From Megachile rotundata (Eukaryota; Arthropoda; Insecta; Hymenoptera; Megachilidae): a DNA stretch of 64,000 bases. Positions 33,601 to 45,536 of this stretch are shown piece after piece (position 1 is the first letter of the stretch; each line of letters begins with the position of its first letter). Made by a program: the position numbers and the translations under genes. The DNA lies in NCBI RefSeq assembly GCF_050947335.1, contig NC_134995.1:8098501-8162500 (forward strand), in the 5' to 3' direction. The notes beneath the pieces were generated by a model. It did not search any database. It was not told the origin of the DNA and saw nothing but the letters and a program-made list of their open reading frames with translations.

Positions 33601-34500
33601 GTTATTACTGAATCCCTATATCTCTAGACTCCATTATTGCGAAATAATAGTTTCTAATAATTCCAATGTCCCTAGATACTGATATCCCTAAATACCAGTA
33701 TCCTTACATCCTAACATCCCTAGATCTCCACATGTCAAGATCCCTAGATCCCAATATTCCTAGATCCTACTAGTCTTAAATGCCAATATCCCCAGATTTA
33801 AATATCGCAAAATTCCAAAATCCCTAGATTCGAAAAATACTTAGATCCCAAAATCACTATATCAGGAAATCCCTAGATCCCAAAAACCCTTAATCTCAAA
33901 AATCCCTAAATCCCAAAAACCCTTAATCTCAAAAATTCTTAGATCCCAAAAGTTTCTAAATCCCAAAAATCCCTAGATCCCAAAAATCGCAGGATCGCAA
34001 AATCTCTAGATCCCAAAATCCCTAAATCCCAAAATCTCTAGATCCCAAAATCCATAGATCCCAAGATCCCTAGATCTCAAAATCCCTAATCCCCAAAATC
34101 CCTAGATCCAAAAATTCCTAGGTCCCAAAATTTCTAGGTACCAAAATCCGTCAATCCCAAAAACCCTTAATCTCAAAAATCCCTAGATCCCAATAGTTGC
34201 TAATCCCAAAATCCCAAGATCCCAAAAATCGCGGGATCCCAAAATCCCTAGTTCTCAAGATTCCTAGTTCCCATAATCCCTAGATCCCAAAATCCCTAGA
34301 TCTCAAGATTCCAAAATCCCTATATCTCAAAATCCTTAAATCCCAAAATCCCTAGATCTCAAAATCCCAAAATCTCAAAATCCTTAAATCCTAAAAGCCC
34401 TAGATCCCAAGATCCCTATGTCCCAAAGTCAATATATCCTTAAATTCCTATATCCTTAACTCCCTAGATCCCACATACCTTAGATCGCCATATCCCCAGT
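33601..34500. repeat. Degenerate C-rich array, CCCTAGATCCCAAAAT type
   Basis: Units of about 14-16 bp, variants of CCCTAGATCCCAAAAT, fill this stretch; plus is C-rich. Units are too varied for a precise count. Confidence 0.85.
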
Positions 34501-35642
34501 TATATTTAAAAAAAGTGATATTTTTCCGTATCATGTCCAATTGCAAGAACTTCTACAGTTTTGTTATTTAAAAAATACATTCACATCAACACGAAACTGC
34601 AATACGTTTGATAGGCGAGATACATGCAACCGAACCATAATGAACGCACGCGCGTTAAAATCGAGCACGTCCAGTGCGTTTCATTCGACGGCGGAATGCT
34701 TTATGATGGCGGAAGTCAAGCGAACGGAAAATTGAATCTTTATGAAGCCACGGTCTGACTGACTTGACCTCAGCTGCTATTTCCTCGGTTACAATCTATT
34801 TTCCAAAGGTATACATTTAAAGGTCCTTAATCATCCAGCTAGATGGTTTTATAATCTTCGCATGATGGGCCAGTTCCTCTTCCTCCAGGAAGAGGATCTC
34901 GTGGAATGCATCGATTAACAATCGATGACTCAAAGTTACAGTTTCATTTTTTTTCAGGGATACGATATGAGTCACGTAATTGGCACGTCTCTCTATTTAT
35001 AGCTTAACGATGCTTCATTGCAAATTACTTGTTCTTCGTTCGGTTTTGTTTTCCAGATAATACTCTGAAGATACGGTGCGACGGAGAAAAAAGTAATTAA
35101 GAATCGAGAATTTTTAGTACTATAACACGAATAAGGTTTCTGTAAGAGTATAATTTATTATTGTTTTATTTGTACATTATTATGCAAGATTGGAGCTGAC
35201 ATATAATAAGGTTTTCATCTTTTGTGATCTACTCATGATCTGGAAGCTGTGCAGATGATATAAAAAATACAGTATATCTATTTTTATTCGATCAGCTATA
35301 GTGAATTTAATAATCATTTAATCAAAGTACACAAATTCACAAATTTGAAATTTTAAAATTTTCTAAATATCCTATATGACGTATCCCTTTTTTCCATCGA
35401 AATCATCAATATTCTTTTATAAAATAGACTTGGTTGATAACATATCCACCCCCGTTTTTACACATGTGATTATTTTGATCGATAGAACCCTAGATCGCGT
35501 GTAATGAAACTTGTATCTCATCTCTATCATCGGTTACATAAAACCGTCGTCCGTGTATCATCCACGTGTCGCCGTAGAATCTGAGACTCCCTGACAAAAT
35601 GATTTATGGTGTCGGGCCTCCTCAGCATGCAAATGCGCGGGG
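34501..35642. other. Unique island with two close palindromes
   Basis: TCCTCTTCCT-cc-AGGAAGAGGA (34875-34896) and CATCGATT-aac-AATCGATG (34909-34927) are perfect inverted repeats 12 bases apart. A weak plus frame lies at 34541-34735. Beyond 35100 the DNA is AT-rich, with a GC-richer part from 35450. No gene is supported. Confidence 0.35.
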
Positions 35643-36023
35643 ATGAGAGTACACCGATGCTGTAATTGCTACATAAGCGATGACGGTGCAACCACTGTTC
35701 GCGCGGAAAAATCACGAGATTCTAACCGTTTTCGCGTTCGAGCTGCGTCGACACAGTTGTCGCGTATAATAAATCCAAGAAATCTCTTGGTCCACCGTTT
35801 AATACGGCCATATATCAGGCGCACCTACCTCATAGGCCGAGATGTCCCGTGTCGCGCTTACTTTCGTTCGAAGATTTACTTACGCTCGACATTCATAACT
35901 CACGGGGAATTCTCGAATGAGTTTCTGCATGCACGCGACTCGATATCGAGCGAACATTTTGGAAAAAATGGACTGATCGGAGATAAAACGTTAGGGTACG
36001 TACTGGTTCGAACGTTTGTCTGA
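35643..36023 (+). CDS. Possible ORF, 126 codons, unrecognised
   Basis: An ATG-started frame ending in TGA at 36021-36023. It begins MRVHRCCNCYISDDGATTV, is rich in arginine, and later reads HGEFSNEFLHARDSISSEHF. No signal peptide, membrane segment or known motif is visible. A 126-codon frame in a mixed-composition island is suggestive, but an opposing 62-codon frame overlaps its start and no splice signals support it. It could be chance. Confidence 0.25.
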   Translation: MRVHRCCNCYISDDGATTVRAEKSRDSNRFRVRAASTQLSRIINPRNLLVHRLIRPYIRRTYLIGRDVPCRAYFRSKIYLRSTFITHGEFSNEFLHARDSISSEHFGKNGLIGDKTLGYVLVRTFV

Positions 36024-36110
36024 ATTTCGTTGCAGTATGGTTGTATGGTTATTCTAAATGCTTGGGTTAGTTTAGGTATATTCAATTATTCAAATGATTG
36101 AATACTTGAA
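36024..36110. other. Unique spacer
   Basis: Short AT-rich spacer grading into the next array. Confidence 0.4.
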
Positions 36111-36610
36111 TAATTGATTACTTGAATACATACTTGAATACTTGAATACCTGAGTACATACTTGAATACTTGAATACATACTTGAATACTTGAATACCTG
36201 AGTACATACTTGAATACTTGAATACATACTTGAATACCTGAGTACATACTTGAATACTTGAATACTTGAGTACTTTAGTTACTTGAATCCTTGAATACTT
36301 GAATTCTTGAATCCTTGAATACTTGAATCCTTGAATCCTTGAATCCTTGAATCCTTGAATCCTTGAATCCTTGAATCCTTGAATCCTTGAATCCTTGAAT
36401 CCTTGAATACTTAAATCCTTGAATCCTTGAATCCTTGAATCCTTGAATCCTTGAATCCTTGAATCCTTGAATCCTTGAATCTTTGAATCCTTGAATCTTT
36501 GAATCCTTGAATACTTGAATACTTGAATCCTTGAATACTTGTATAATTGATCGCTTGAAAAATTTAATACTTGAATACTTAAATACTTGAAAAATTGAAT
36601 AACTGAATAA
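36111..36610. repeat. 8-bp TTGAATCC / TTGAATAC array
   Basis: The first part has 'acttgaatacatacttgaatacctgagtacat' composites; from about 36285 there are about 30 nearly perfect TTGAATCC units. The 167-codon minus frame (IQGFKDSR repeats) is an artefact. Confidence 0.95.
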
Positions 36611-37185
36611 TTAATTTCCAATTTGTTTTATTTTCCGAACGGGTCACCAGAGAATAACAGGAACGGCACCATAGCTCCATTTTTTATTGTAATTAGAACA
36701 CAGAACGAATCGACTAAAATGCTGTCGCAATCAATTTTTGCTGAACATCACGGTTTATGCAATAAAAAATTGCTGTAATAAGTAAAACTTGAAAAAAGTA
36801 AAGAAAGGAATGCGATTCCAAGGAGCGTAGAAAATTGCCGAACGGTCGATAACATTGCTGACGCGCTTTGAATATTGCATGTTTCGTAAAATCGTAAAAT
36901 AACGAAATAGAGTTTACGTTCTTACTCAGTACTTCTGGTATTTCATAGTTTATATTGCGCAGTACCTGTTGCGATGTTTGTACGTATCTGTTATTGGTCA
37001 GTAGATTTAATGTTCAAAGATGGCGTCTTGAATTTGAGGACTCGTCAAGTGATTAAATTATCAATAAAATTCACTAATGAAATAATTGATTGATTAATCA
37101 AAATAATTAAGGAAATAATGTGATGTAATTGAATCATCGATAAAATTGAATAACTAAAATAATTGAATAATTATTAAAATTGAAT
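36611..37185. other. Unique sequence, no gene recognised
   Basis: Moderately AT-rich. Contains CAAAGATGGCGTC near 37016. Nothing coding seen. Confidence 0.35.
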
Positions 37186-37345
37186 GATTGAAATAGTATT
37201 CAAGTATTCAAGTACTCATGTATTCAATTTTCAAGTATTCAATTTTTCAAGTGATCAAGTATTCAAGTACTCATGTATTCAATTTTCAAGTATTCAATTT
37301 TTCAAGTGATCAAGTATTCAAGTATTCAAGTATTCAAATTTTCAT
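37186..37345. repeat. 8-bp AAGTATTC array with a 62-bp duplication
   Basis: A block with AAGTACTCATGTATTCAATT and TTTTCAAGTGATC is present twice, from about 37203 and 37265, and ends in AAGTATTC units. It is the reverse-orientation form of the GAATACTT units seen at 38.3 kb. Confidence 0.8.
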
Positions 37346-38275
37346 TAAAGAAATTCCTTTATAAACGCAATTAAGAAAAACCTGAATATCCTTCATTAAA
37401 AGTTCATGAGAATAAAAATGGCGTAAAAGTCCGATGAAAGATAAAGGATTCTTAATTAATCCAGTTTAATGCTTTCCAAGACACAACAAGAATAAAAATT
37501 ATTAATACGGTCGTTAATGTCGTCGAAAAAAGGACAAACGCCACGATGTTCATTACCGTGGCTACTTAACATTTATCACGTGTCACCACGTAGGAATTCA
37601 CGTTCGCCACGGAGTATTGACATCACGGCAATGGCCGAAAGCTAATCGTATTCTCGAAGTAATTCGATTGATGAATGCGCTGTTCCACGAGCAAGATATT
37701 TGCAGACTGTTCCCGAGGACATCCGGGGATCTTCGTTGCCAAGAGCCATCGTTAACGACACGACGCACGCTGTACACACGTTGGACAATTTAAAAAACCA
37801 TCATCGATTTACTTTTTAACATCGAGCCGTCCATAAACCGGCGATACTATACGCCTGGTGGTGAACAATCGAGCAACTAATTACAGGTGTGCTCACAGGC
37901 ATCCGATCGTAAAGGCGTTGCACCTTAACAATGTTTCCATCTTCGTTTTGAAAGGCCGTGTTCGAAGCACGCTTGTGCCTGTTATAATTACGGTGCAAAT
38001 CTCCCGGGAGTGCCCCATAGACCCTGACGATATTCCAAGAATAGTAACGCGTTGCAATTAACCGTCGAACGTGTACGGACCGGGGAATAATTGAAATTTT
38101 ACGTGAGACCAGTGGCGTAAGTTGCCGAGTGGACGGGCGGTGGTACCGTGGCGTTATAGTGATGACGTTATGTACGACGAATGAATAAGAATGTTTTAGA
38201 AATCTAGAAACTGACATGGAAATTTACAGAATCGAAAAAAAGAGATTTATTAAATTAGAAATTGAGAATTGAAGA
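37346..38275 (-). other. Unique island with a 133-codon minus frame
   Basis: A minus-strand ATG frame at 37816-38217 (starts MSVSRFLKHSYSFVVHNVI, contains IIPRSVHVRRLIATRYYSW) has no recognised family. A 67-codon plus frame overlaps it at 37858-38061. The rest (37346-37815) is unique and without frames of note. I give the frame low weight because both strands are open. Confidence 0.25.
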
Positions 38276-39240
38276 TTAATAGAGATAAATTGAAAAATTG
38301 AAAATGGGAAAATTGCCAAGTGGAATGCTTAAAAAATTGAATACTTACATACTTGAAAAAGGATACACTTGAAAAATTGTATACTAGAAAAATTGAATAC
38401 TTACATACTTGAAAAAGGATACACTTGAAAAATTGTATACTAGAAAAATTGAATACTTACATACTTGAAAAAGTGTACACTTGAAAAATTGTATACTAGA
38501 AAAATTGAATACTTACACACTTGAAAAATTGTATACTAGAAAAATTGAATACTTGAAAAATTGAAAAAATTGAAAAAAATTGAACAATTGAATACTGAAA
38601 AAATTGAAGGATTGAACAATTGAATACTAGAAAATTTGAGAAACTAAATACTTAAAAAATTGAATACTTGAAGAATTGAATGCTTGAGGAATTGAATGCT
38701 TGAGGAATTTAATGGTTGAGGAATTGAATGGTTGAAGAATTTAATGGTTGAAGAATTAAATGCTTGAAGAATCGAATGCTTGAGGAATTGAATGCTTGAG
38801 AAATTGAATGCTTGAGGAATTGAATGCTTGAGGAATTGAATGCTTGAGGAATTGAATGCTTGAGGAATTGAATGCTTGAGGAATTGAATGGTTGAAGAAT
38901 TTAATGGTTGAAGAATTGAATGCTTGAAGAATCGAATGCTTGAGGAATTGAATGCTTGAGAAATTGAATGGTTGAAGAATTGAATGGTTGAAGAATTGAA
39001 TACTTGAAGAATTGAATGCTTGAAAAATTAAATGCTTGAAGAATTGAATGGTTGAAGAATTGAATGGTTGAAGAATTGAATGCTTGAAGAATTGAATGCT
39101 TGAAGAATTGAATACTTGAAGAATTGAATACTTGAAGAGTTGAATACTTGAAGAGTTGAATACTTGAAGAATTGAATACTCGAAAAATTGAATAATTGAA
39201 AACTCAACCAATTGAAAAATCTTCCAACTGAGAATTGGAA
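38276..39240. repeat. 8/16-bp GAATTGAATGCTTGAG array
   Basis: 38330-38540 has about 70-bp composites (TTGAATACTTACATACTTG, then GAAAAATTGTATACTAGAAA). 38660-39180 has GAATTGAATGCTTGAG and GAATTGAATGGTTGAA 16-mers, with a larger block (about 38700-38890) largely repeated at about 38890-39060. The 151-codon minus frame is an artefact. Confidence 0.93.
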
Positions 39241-39944
39241 AAACTTAAAATTGAATATTGAAATATCTAAAAATGTCTGAATACGAATATTTCCAAATTT
39301 CCTCCATAAAGTATTCCTACATTCTTTAAGCTACATAAAAAGTTCCAATTCGCACTTTAGGACTTACAGGTTCTATACCCCACCCAATTACGCCAATGTG
39401 TAACACTCTTTCTTCTCATTTTCGTTTTTTTTCTCTGACTTCTACTTGACGTTTTAAGGGTGCCCCATAACAAGTCGTACCGCGAAGATAATGGACGTGT
39501 TACAGTCGCGAAAGGAGCAACGTCGATCGACATGAAAGCGAAATTAACGATGGTCAGCTGTCATTTGCACAATCGTTCTTAACGAGACGTTTTAATTGCC
39601 CGTCTCAAATCCTGTACCCGAGCCTGGCTGTTTACGTTAGTTTTGCGTAAGGTGAAATCAATTAGCCGTAATGAGAAATTGGTAGTTGTTCATTAAACGT
39701 GTAATGATTGATAAAGGTGTTCGTCTAAATTCGATGTAACTAACGGTTGTTTTCACTGGATACTGACAAACGGACAAATTAAATAGGACACGCTCATATG
39801 GGATGTTTGCTGAACGTTAAATACTATGGATTGGGGTTTCTGACTAATTATGGGGGCTCTATGTCAATTTGAAGGTATATGTTAATTACAAAGGACTGCT
39901 ATATTAATGTGGAATTTTTCAAATAATACGTAAAACTAGACAAA
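39241..39944. other. Unique island, no gene recognised
   Basis: GC-richer core at about 39450-39660. No supported frame. Confidence 0.35.
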
Positions 39945-40760
39945 GATTTCCTTTTTATATATTGCCATTTTCGGTCAAAAATATATTCACTAATTATGCT
40001 CATGTTATGTTCACTAATTCTATGTTCCATACAATCTTTCTTTATATTGCAATATTTCTTATATAAACCATGTTCAAAACCACCCTCTTCATATATTGCC
40101 ATTTCCCATACAAAAATACCATTGTACCCAATAATTTTCTACGTTGCATACAATCTCTCTTTATATTGCAAAATTTCCTATAAAAACCATGTTCAGTACT
40201 ATACCAAACGATAAAAAGATACTTAAACTAACCTAACCTACATTAAACAAAATTTCCCTCTTCATATATTGCCACTTTCCTTACAAAAGTACCATTATTC
40301 CCACTAATTCTCTACGTTCCACATAATCTCTCTTTATATTGCAATATTTCCAATAAAAACCATGTTCAATACTATAGCACAGGATTAACAGATACCTAAA
40401 CTAACATAATCTTTCTTTATATTGCAATATTTCCTGTATAAACTATGTTCAAAACCACTCTCTTCGTATATTGCCATTTTCCATAAAAAATACAATTATT
40501 CTCAATAATTTTCTACATTCCATATAATCTCTCTTTATATTGCAATATTTTCTACAAAAACCATATTCAATACTAAACCAAATGATAAAAAAATACCTAA
40601 ACTAACCTAACCCACCTTAAACAAAAATCCCCTCTCCATATATCGCCATTTTCCCCAAAATAACCACCAAGCACAATAATTCTACATTTCACATAATCTC
40701 TCCATATATTGCAATATTTAAAACCTAACCTAATCTACTATAAATAAAAATCTTAATTAC
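39945..40760. repeat. Diverged long tandem repeat (about 140-200 bp units)
   Basis: The marker TATATTGCCATTTTC or close variants recurs near 39958, 40092, 40267, 40468 and 40639. Each is followed by a TCTCTCTTTATATTGCAATA block and an AACCATGTTCAATACTA block. Copies are clearly related but diverged. Several contain TAACCTAACCTA, two degenerate telomere-like pentamers. Confidence 0.75.
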
Positions 40761-41185
40761 AGTAGCCTAAATCTAGCACCCTCTTTAATTTCAGACACAT
40801 TAATATTGCTTAGAACCAATTACAGCAGCACAACTGTAATCTGCAATATAATAAAACGAATTCCTTCCCATTTATTAACATTGTATTCCATGCACGCGAT
40901 TTTAAATACCGCGGTACACCTAACGGATGCGTTGGCTTATACCTAAAGGAACACGATATTAGCATCATTCCATCCACGGTATTACAGTCTGAAAAACGGT
41001 ACGCGTTCATTTGCTATGCTCTAACGAGCCCAGACTGTTCGTTTTGCACCGCCACGCCTCTATCTTCACGTTGTCAGCGGTAAAAACACGTCATACCTGA
41101 GCCGTTGAAAGATGGTTAACAATTAAAATAATCCGTAGGATGTCTGTCATTAGAAATGGGAATGAATCGGCTAATTTTGAGGGAG
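40761..41185. other. Unique island, no gene recognised
   Basis: A 66-codon minus frame at 40810-41010 has no recognisable content. GC-richer at 40880-41100. Confidence 0.35.
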
Positions 41186-42180
41186 TGGAGACATCAATTT
41201 GAGAATTTTTGGTATGGGAAGGTTGGAATTCGGGAATATTGCAGATTTGGGGATGATGAAATTTTGGAATTTGGGGAATTTTGGGGGAATATGGTAATTT
41301 GAGAATTTGGGGATTTTTAGAAGTTGGGAAGTTTGAAAATTTGGGAATTTCGAGGAGTTGGGAATTTTGAGAGTTTGGAAATTTGAGAATTTGGGAATTT
41401 TAGGAAGTTGGAAATTTTGAGGATCTGAGAATTTGGGAATTTTGAGAATTTAGGAATTTTGAAAATTTTGGGAATTTGGGAAATTTTGGGAGTTTGGGAA
41501 TTTGCAAATTGGAAGCTTAAGAGTTTGAAAGTCTGGGAATTTGAGAATTTGGAAATTTTGAGAGTTTGAGAGCTTGAAAGTTTGAGAGTTTGAGAGTTTG
41601 AGAGTTTGAGAGTTTGAGAGTTTGAGAGTTTGAGAGTTTGAGAGTTTGAGAGTTTGAGAATTTGAGAGTTTGAGGGTTTGAAAATTTGAGAGTTTGAGAG
41701 TTTGAGAGTTTGGGAGTTTGAGAGTTTGAGAGTTTGAGAGTTTGAGAGTTTGAGAATTTGAGAGTTTGAGAGTTTGAGAGTTTGAGAGTTTGAGAGTTTG
41801 AGAGTTTGAGAGTTTGAGAGTTTGAGAGTTTGAGAATTTGAGAGTTTGAGAGTTTGAGAGGTTGAAAGTTCGAGAGTTTGAGAGTTTGAGAGTTTGAGAG
41901 TTTGAGAGTTTGAGAGTTTGAGAGTTTGAGAGTTTGAGAGTTTGAGAGTTTGAGAGTTTGAGAGTTTGAGAGTTTGAGAGAATTTAAGTAATTTGAGTAA
42001 TTTGAGTAATTTGAGTAATTTGATAATTTGAGAATTAGGAAATTTTGATAATTTAAGAGTTTGAGTATTTGAGTATTTGAGTATTTGAGTATTTGAGTAT
42101 TTGAGTATTTGAGAATTTGGAAATTTTTAGTATTTGATAATTTGAAAGTTTAGTAATTTAAGAACTTGGTAATTTGTTCA
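41186..42180. repeat. 8-bp GAGAGTTT array with decayed flanks
   Basis: 41190-41560 has decayed GGGAATTTTGAGAATTT units. 41570-41990 has about 50 GAGAGTTT octamers, mostly perfect. 41990-42175 has GTAATTTGA and GTATTTGA units. Plus is G-rich. The core octamer is half of the 16-bp unit at 57-61 kb. Confidence 0.95.
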
Positions 42181-42737
42181 TTTCAAATTACAACACAAAA
42201 TTTGTTCAAACCCATTCCTCAAAATCTCTCTATCTTCACCCAACCCTAAAAATGAACCTCTACATTCAATCCCATTCCCCATTTATTTACCCATCTCACT
42301 TTATTTTCCACTTAAAATTATACATGCATACACCAGCACAATTAGTATTAAAACTCGCACACAGAACCATAACTACCTCGAGGCCGAGGCTATAAGCCAT
42401 AGAAAATGGAGGTGACGAGAGTCAGGGACACCGTAACGCTACGAAAGGGAATCCATTCTCAACCTTGCTCGCTTCCCTCTATGGAACACCACGCAATAAC
42501 TGCAATTCGATATTCTATGAGACACACGATATGGGCGAATTTTTTCAGCCGTACGATGACTGGACATTTAGGTGATCGCGGTTGGAAATATGAGTCCGAA
42601 GGTGCTGAACACGGAACTGTTACGTGAATTGTTGCCCATTGAAGCCACAACCGTGTAACCCTCTTATCCGAGGAAGCACCTCGGTGATACTTGTATATAC
42701 ACGAGGAATTAATTCATTTTCACTGATAAGATGACTA
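42181..42737 (+). other. Unique island with a 73-codon frame
   Basis: An ATG frame at 42406-42627 (MEVTRVRDTVTLRKGIHS, later MTGHLGDRGWKYESEG) is fully contained in the island. It is unrecognised, and a 63-codon minus frame overlaps it. Low weight as a gene. Confidence 0.25.
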
Positions 42738-43382
42738 TCAAGCTGCATGATCTTGGGTTAAGTAATTTGGTTCAAACTTTATGGAATTGTTGGAGAGTTT
42801 GAAGTTGAGAGGTTTGTGAGCTCGTTTGGTGCAGCTTTTAGGTATAGGAGAGATCAAGGGAGGTGCATGATGTTGGGCTAAGTGATTTGGTTCAAACTTT
42901 GTGAAGTTGTTGGAGAGTTTGAAGTTGAGAGGTTTGTGAGCTCGTTTGGTGCAGCTTTTAGGTATAGGAGAGATCAAGGGAGGTGCATGATGTTGGGCTA
43001 AGTGATTTGGTTTAAACTTTGTGGAATTGTTGGAGAGTTTGAAGTTGAGACGTTTGTGAGCTCGTTTGGTGCAACTCTTAGGAATAGGAGAGATCGAGAG
43101 AGGTGCATGATTTTGGGTTAAGTAATTTGGTTCAAACTTTGTGGAATTGTTGGAGACTGTGAAGTTGAGAGGTTTGCGAGTTCGTTTGGTACAACTCTTA
43201 GAAATAGAAGAGATGAAGGGAGATGCATGATGTTGAGTTAAGCAATTTGGATCAAACTTTGTATAATTACTAGAGACTGTGAAATTGAGAGGCTTGTAAG
43301 TTCGTTTGGTGCAACTCTTACAAATAGGAAAGATATTTGGATTTGAAGTGTTTTGATGTTTGATCAATCTCTTGCAGTGCAA
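42738..43382. repeat. Five tandem 120-bp units with an open frame on the minus strand
   Basis: Units start near 42745, 42865, 42985, 43105 and 43225 with the marker GCATGATNTTGGGYTAAG. Divergence rises toward the right. The minus strand is open for 214 codons across all units, with ATG at 43380-43382 outside the repeat. It translates as 40-residue repeats containing SCTKRAHKPLNFKLSNNSTK. This may be a repeat-protein exon, or simply a stop-free 120-bp unit whose length is a multiple of three. Confidence 0.85.
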
Positions 43383-44738
43383 GAAGTATTGTACAACGCT
43401 AAATTTCTATGTTCTCGAATTTTTATTTTTCTGAATTTCTACACACCAAAATGTCTATATTCCCAAATTTCTATACCCTCAAATTCCCTCAAAGTCCCTT
43501 TCCATATTTCCAAATTTGTACCTCTCCAAATACCCACACCCCAAATCACACAGATAGCACGAATAATGTACCCATCATATCACAGCGTTAAAGCAGAATA
43601 CCTTCCACATCGTGACACTGATTTATTTCTCGTTTTAAAGGCACGCCGTTTTTAACCGTGTTGCTGGTTACTGACCGTGCCCACTGCGAGGTGCAGGTCG
43701 CGGAGAGCAGGTAGCCAGGTGCAGGACACGTCGAAGGATAAGCAGGAAGGGGATAGATAGCTGGGCGTGGAGAAAGAGAAGTCGAAATTCCTGTAGCAAA
43801 AAGTCTACCACGGCAGCAAGGAAATGACCTCTTCTTTCAGCTCCACGCATGTACAGGTCGTTACAAAATTATATCTCATTTGAAACATGACGTTGCCGAA
43901 ATTTGGAGATAAAGTCTAAAACTGTACCACAAACACAGAGTGGTGTCCATTTTAGTTTTAGTTGGATTGAGAAGTAAGTCACCTTGTAGGTATAAGAATC
44001 TTCATTGTAAGAGTAAACCAGAGGACACTGTCGGCACCTTTGATCTGTCGAAAACTGTCCCTTTAAACTGGTCGTACAAACGAGCGGGAAATTCAAATCG
44101 ATCAAATCTTTCATGTCAATCTCAAATAATTTGAAATATATTCATAATAAATTTTCTGTATGTAATATTGTCTTTTGAGATACTTTTATCAATTCTACAT
44201 CGTTGAAAAAGAAAAGAATAAAAATGATTACTCCACAAGATATATTTGAAGAATATTACGGAAATGATTATTACAAATAACTTCTAAGAAAATTAAAAAC
44301 TATACATCACAAGAAATTACAGATGAATATGTCACAGAGATGTGACAAAATATTTATTACAAATAAATTACTGTTGAATATGCAGGTTTCTATTCTTTTT
44401 CAACCGCCATACATTATGCACATGCACCCGATTCCTTTGATTTGAGCAAAACGAGATTTGATTTAAATTCTCTAGGATGTTTCTCTAAGATGTCTCTCTA
44501 GGATGTTTCCTTGCCCCTCGTTGTATCTACTCTTCGGCAGTATTTCAGGAAGTGCGTCCCTCGTTATGCAAATGGCGGACAAAACGATAATCGGGAACAC
44601 GATAATGCCGGTAAAATGCGAGCACATGCAAGAAGGTGGTTCGTGTTACGGTCATTTCTCAATCGTGAATTTATGAACGTGATTAACGGCCGAGCAGCAG
44701 TTAACGTCGATGCTCGGTGGAGAACGTATTTATAACGC
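43383..44738. other. Unique sequence, no gene recognised
   Basis: AT-rich with two GC-richer parts (43560-43870 and 44480-44740). Frames of 60-100 codons exist on both strands (for example minus 43668-43850 and plus 44511-44735) without recognisable content. TTATGCAAATGG near 44565 is a POU octamer next to an ATGGCGG motif. Confidence 0.35.
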
Positions 44739-44996
44739 GGATTGCTCGATTTCCTTCGTTGTAACATCTATGCAAATAGAGAGAGGCTCCCAGAAAAAGC
44801 ACGAAAGCCACGTGTCCTTTGGAGAAAAGGAGTCTTCGTTTGGCAAAAGGAAGATGCGATGTTGCGCAACGACATCGAACCAGAGTTTATAAATCTCTGT
44901 CGGACACTGAAAATGATAGTCGAACGTGCACTTGCGAATACTTGCACTCGAGGAATACCAGCGGAAGTCGAGGAACATGATTCCATGAAAAATTGA
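44739..44996 (+). CDS. Candidate exon, unrecognised
   Basis: After an in-frame TAA (44736-44738), an 85-codon frame runs to TGA at 44994-44996. It reads LLDFLRCNIYANRERLPEK, then RVLWRKGVFVWQKEDAMLR, DIEPEFINLCRTLKMIVER and EVEEHDSMKN. It looks protein-like. No ATG occurs in the first 40 codons; an acceptor such as TATGCAAATAG (about 44780) would make it an internal or terminal exon. Minus-strand frames overlap it. The family is not recognised. Confidence 0.3.
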   Translation, partial: GLLDFLRCNIYANRERLPEKARKPRVLWRKGVFVWQKEDAMLRNDIEPEFINLCRTLKMIVERALANTCTRGIPAEVEEHDSMKN

Positions 44997-45536
44997 GTAA
45001 TCGAGTGACATTTTGTTTTGGATTAACCGAGTAACTTTTTTATTTTGGATGTGGATTTTTCAGGTGGATTTATTAGAGATGGGTAATGAAGGTTAGGTGT
45101 AATAAAGGTGCTGTGTGTTTGCCCTTGAGTTAGGAATGTTAGGTTTTTAACCCTTCAAGGTGCTAAACTACGTACTGAAATTATAGCTAGAGGCAGGTGT
45201 ATATAAACAATTTTTATTAATTTCAAATGGTGACTGTTGAGTAGCAAGATCAGATTAAAATTAGATTAATAATAAATTAAGTTAAAGAGGAGACAAAAGG
45301 TTTGAGAAGTAGGGAATTAGAAATTGAGAACTGGAGAATTTGGTGATAGCAACACAGGAATTTAGAAATCTAAGACTTTTGCAATTTAGAACTGCCGGAA
45401 TTTAGAAATCCATCATTTCGAAATGGAGAGATGTAGAAACCTAGAAGAGTAAAAATAAAGAAATTTTTGAATCAAGTAATTTAAAAAATCCCCAACAAGC
45501 CTGAGTAGGAAATATCCTTCACCCCTCACATTTCAG
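44997..45536. other. AT-rich unique spacer
   Basis: No gene seen. TTAACCCTTCAAGG near 45148 resembles a TTAA-element end, but I find no matching partner. The region ends in the pyrimidine tract of the acceptor at 45536. Confidence 0.4.

Noticed and set aside
36118..39211. IQGFKDSR and FNSSSIQF repeat frames
   Set aside because: Translations of 8-bp arrays, periodic at eight residues and open for trivial reasons.
40225..40735. TAACCTAACCTA as an insect telomeric (TTAGG) repeat
   Set aside because: Only two degenerate pentamers per site, inside a diverged long tandem repeat; not a telomere tract.
45140..45165. TTAACCCTTCAAGG as the end of another TTAA element
   Set aside because: No matching inverted end with TTAA found nearby.
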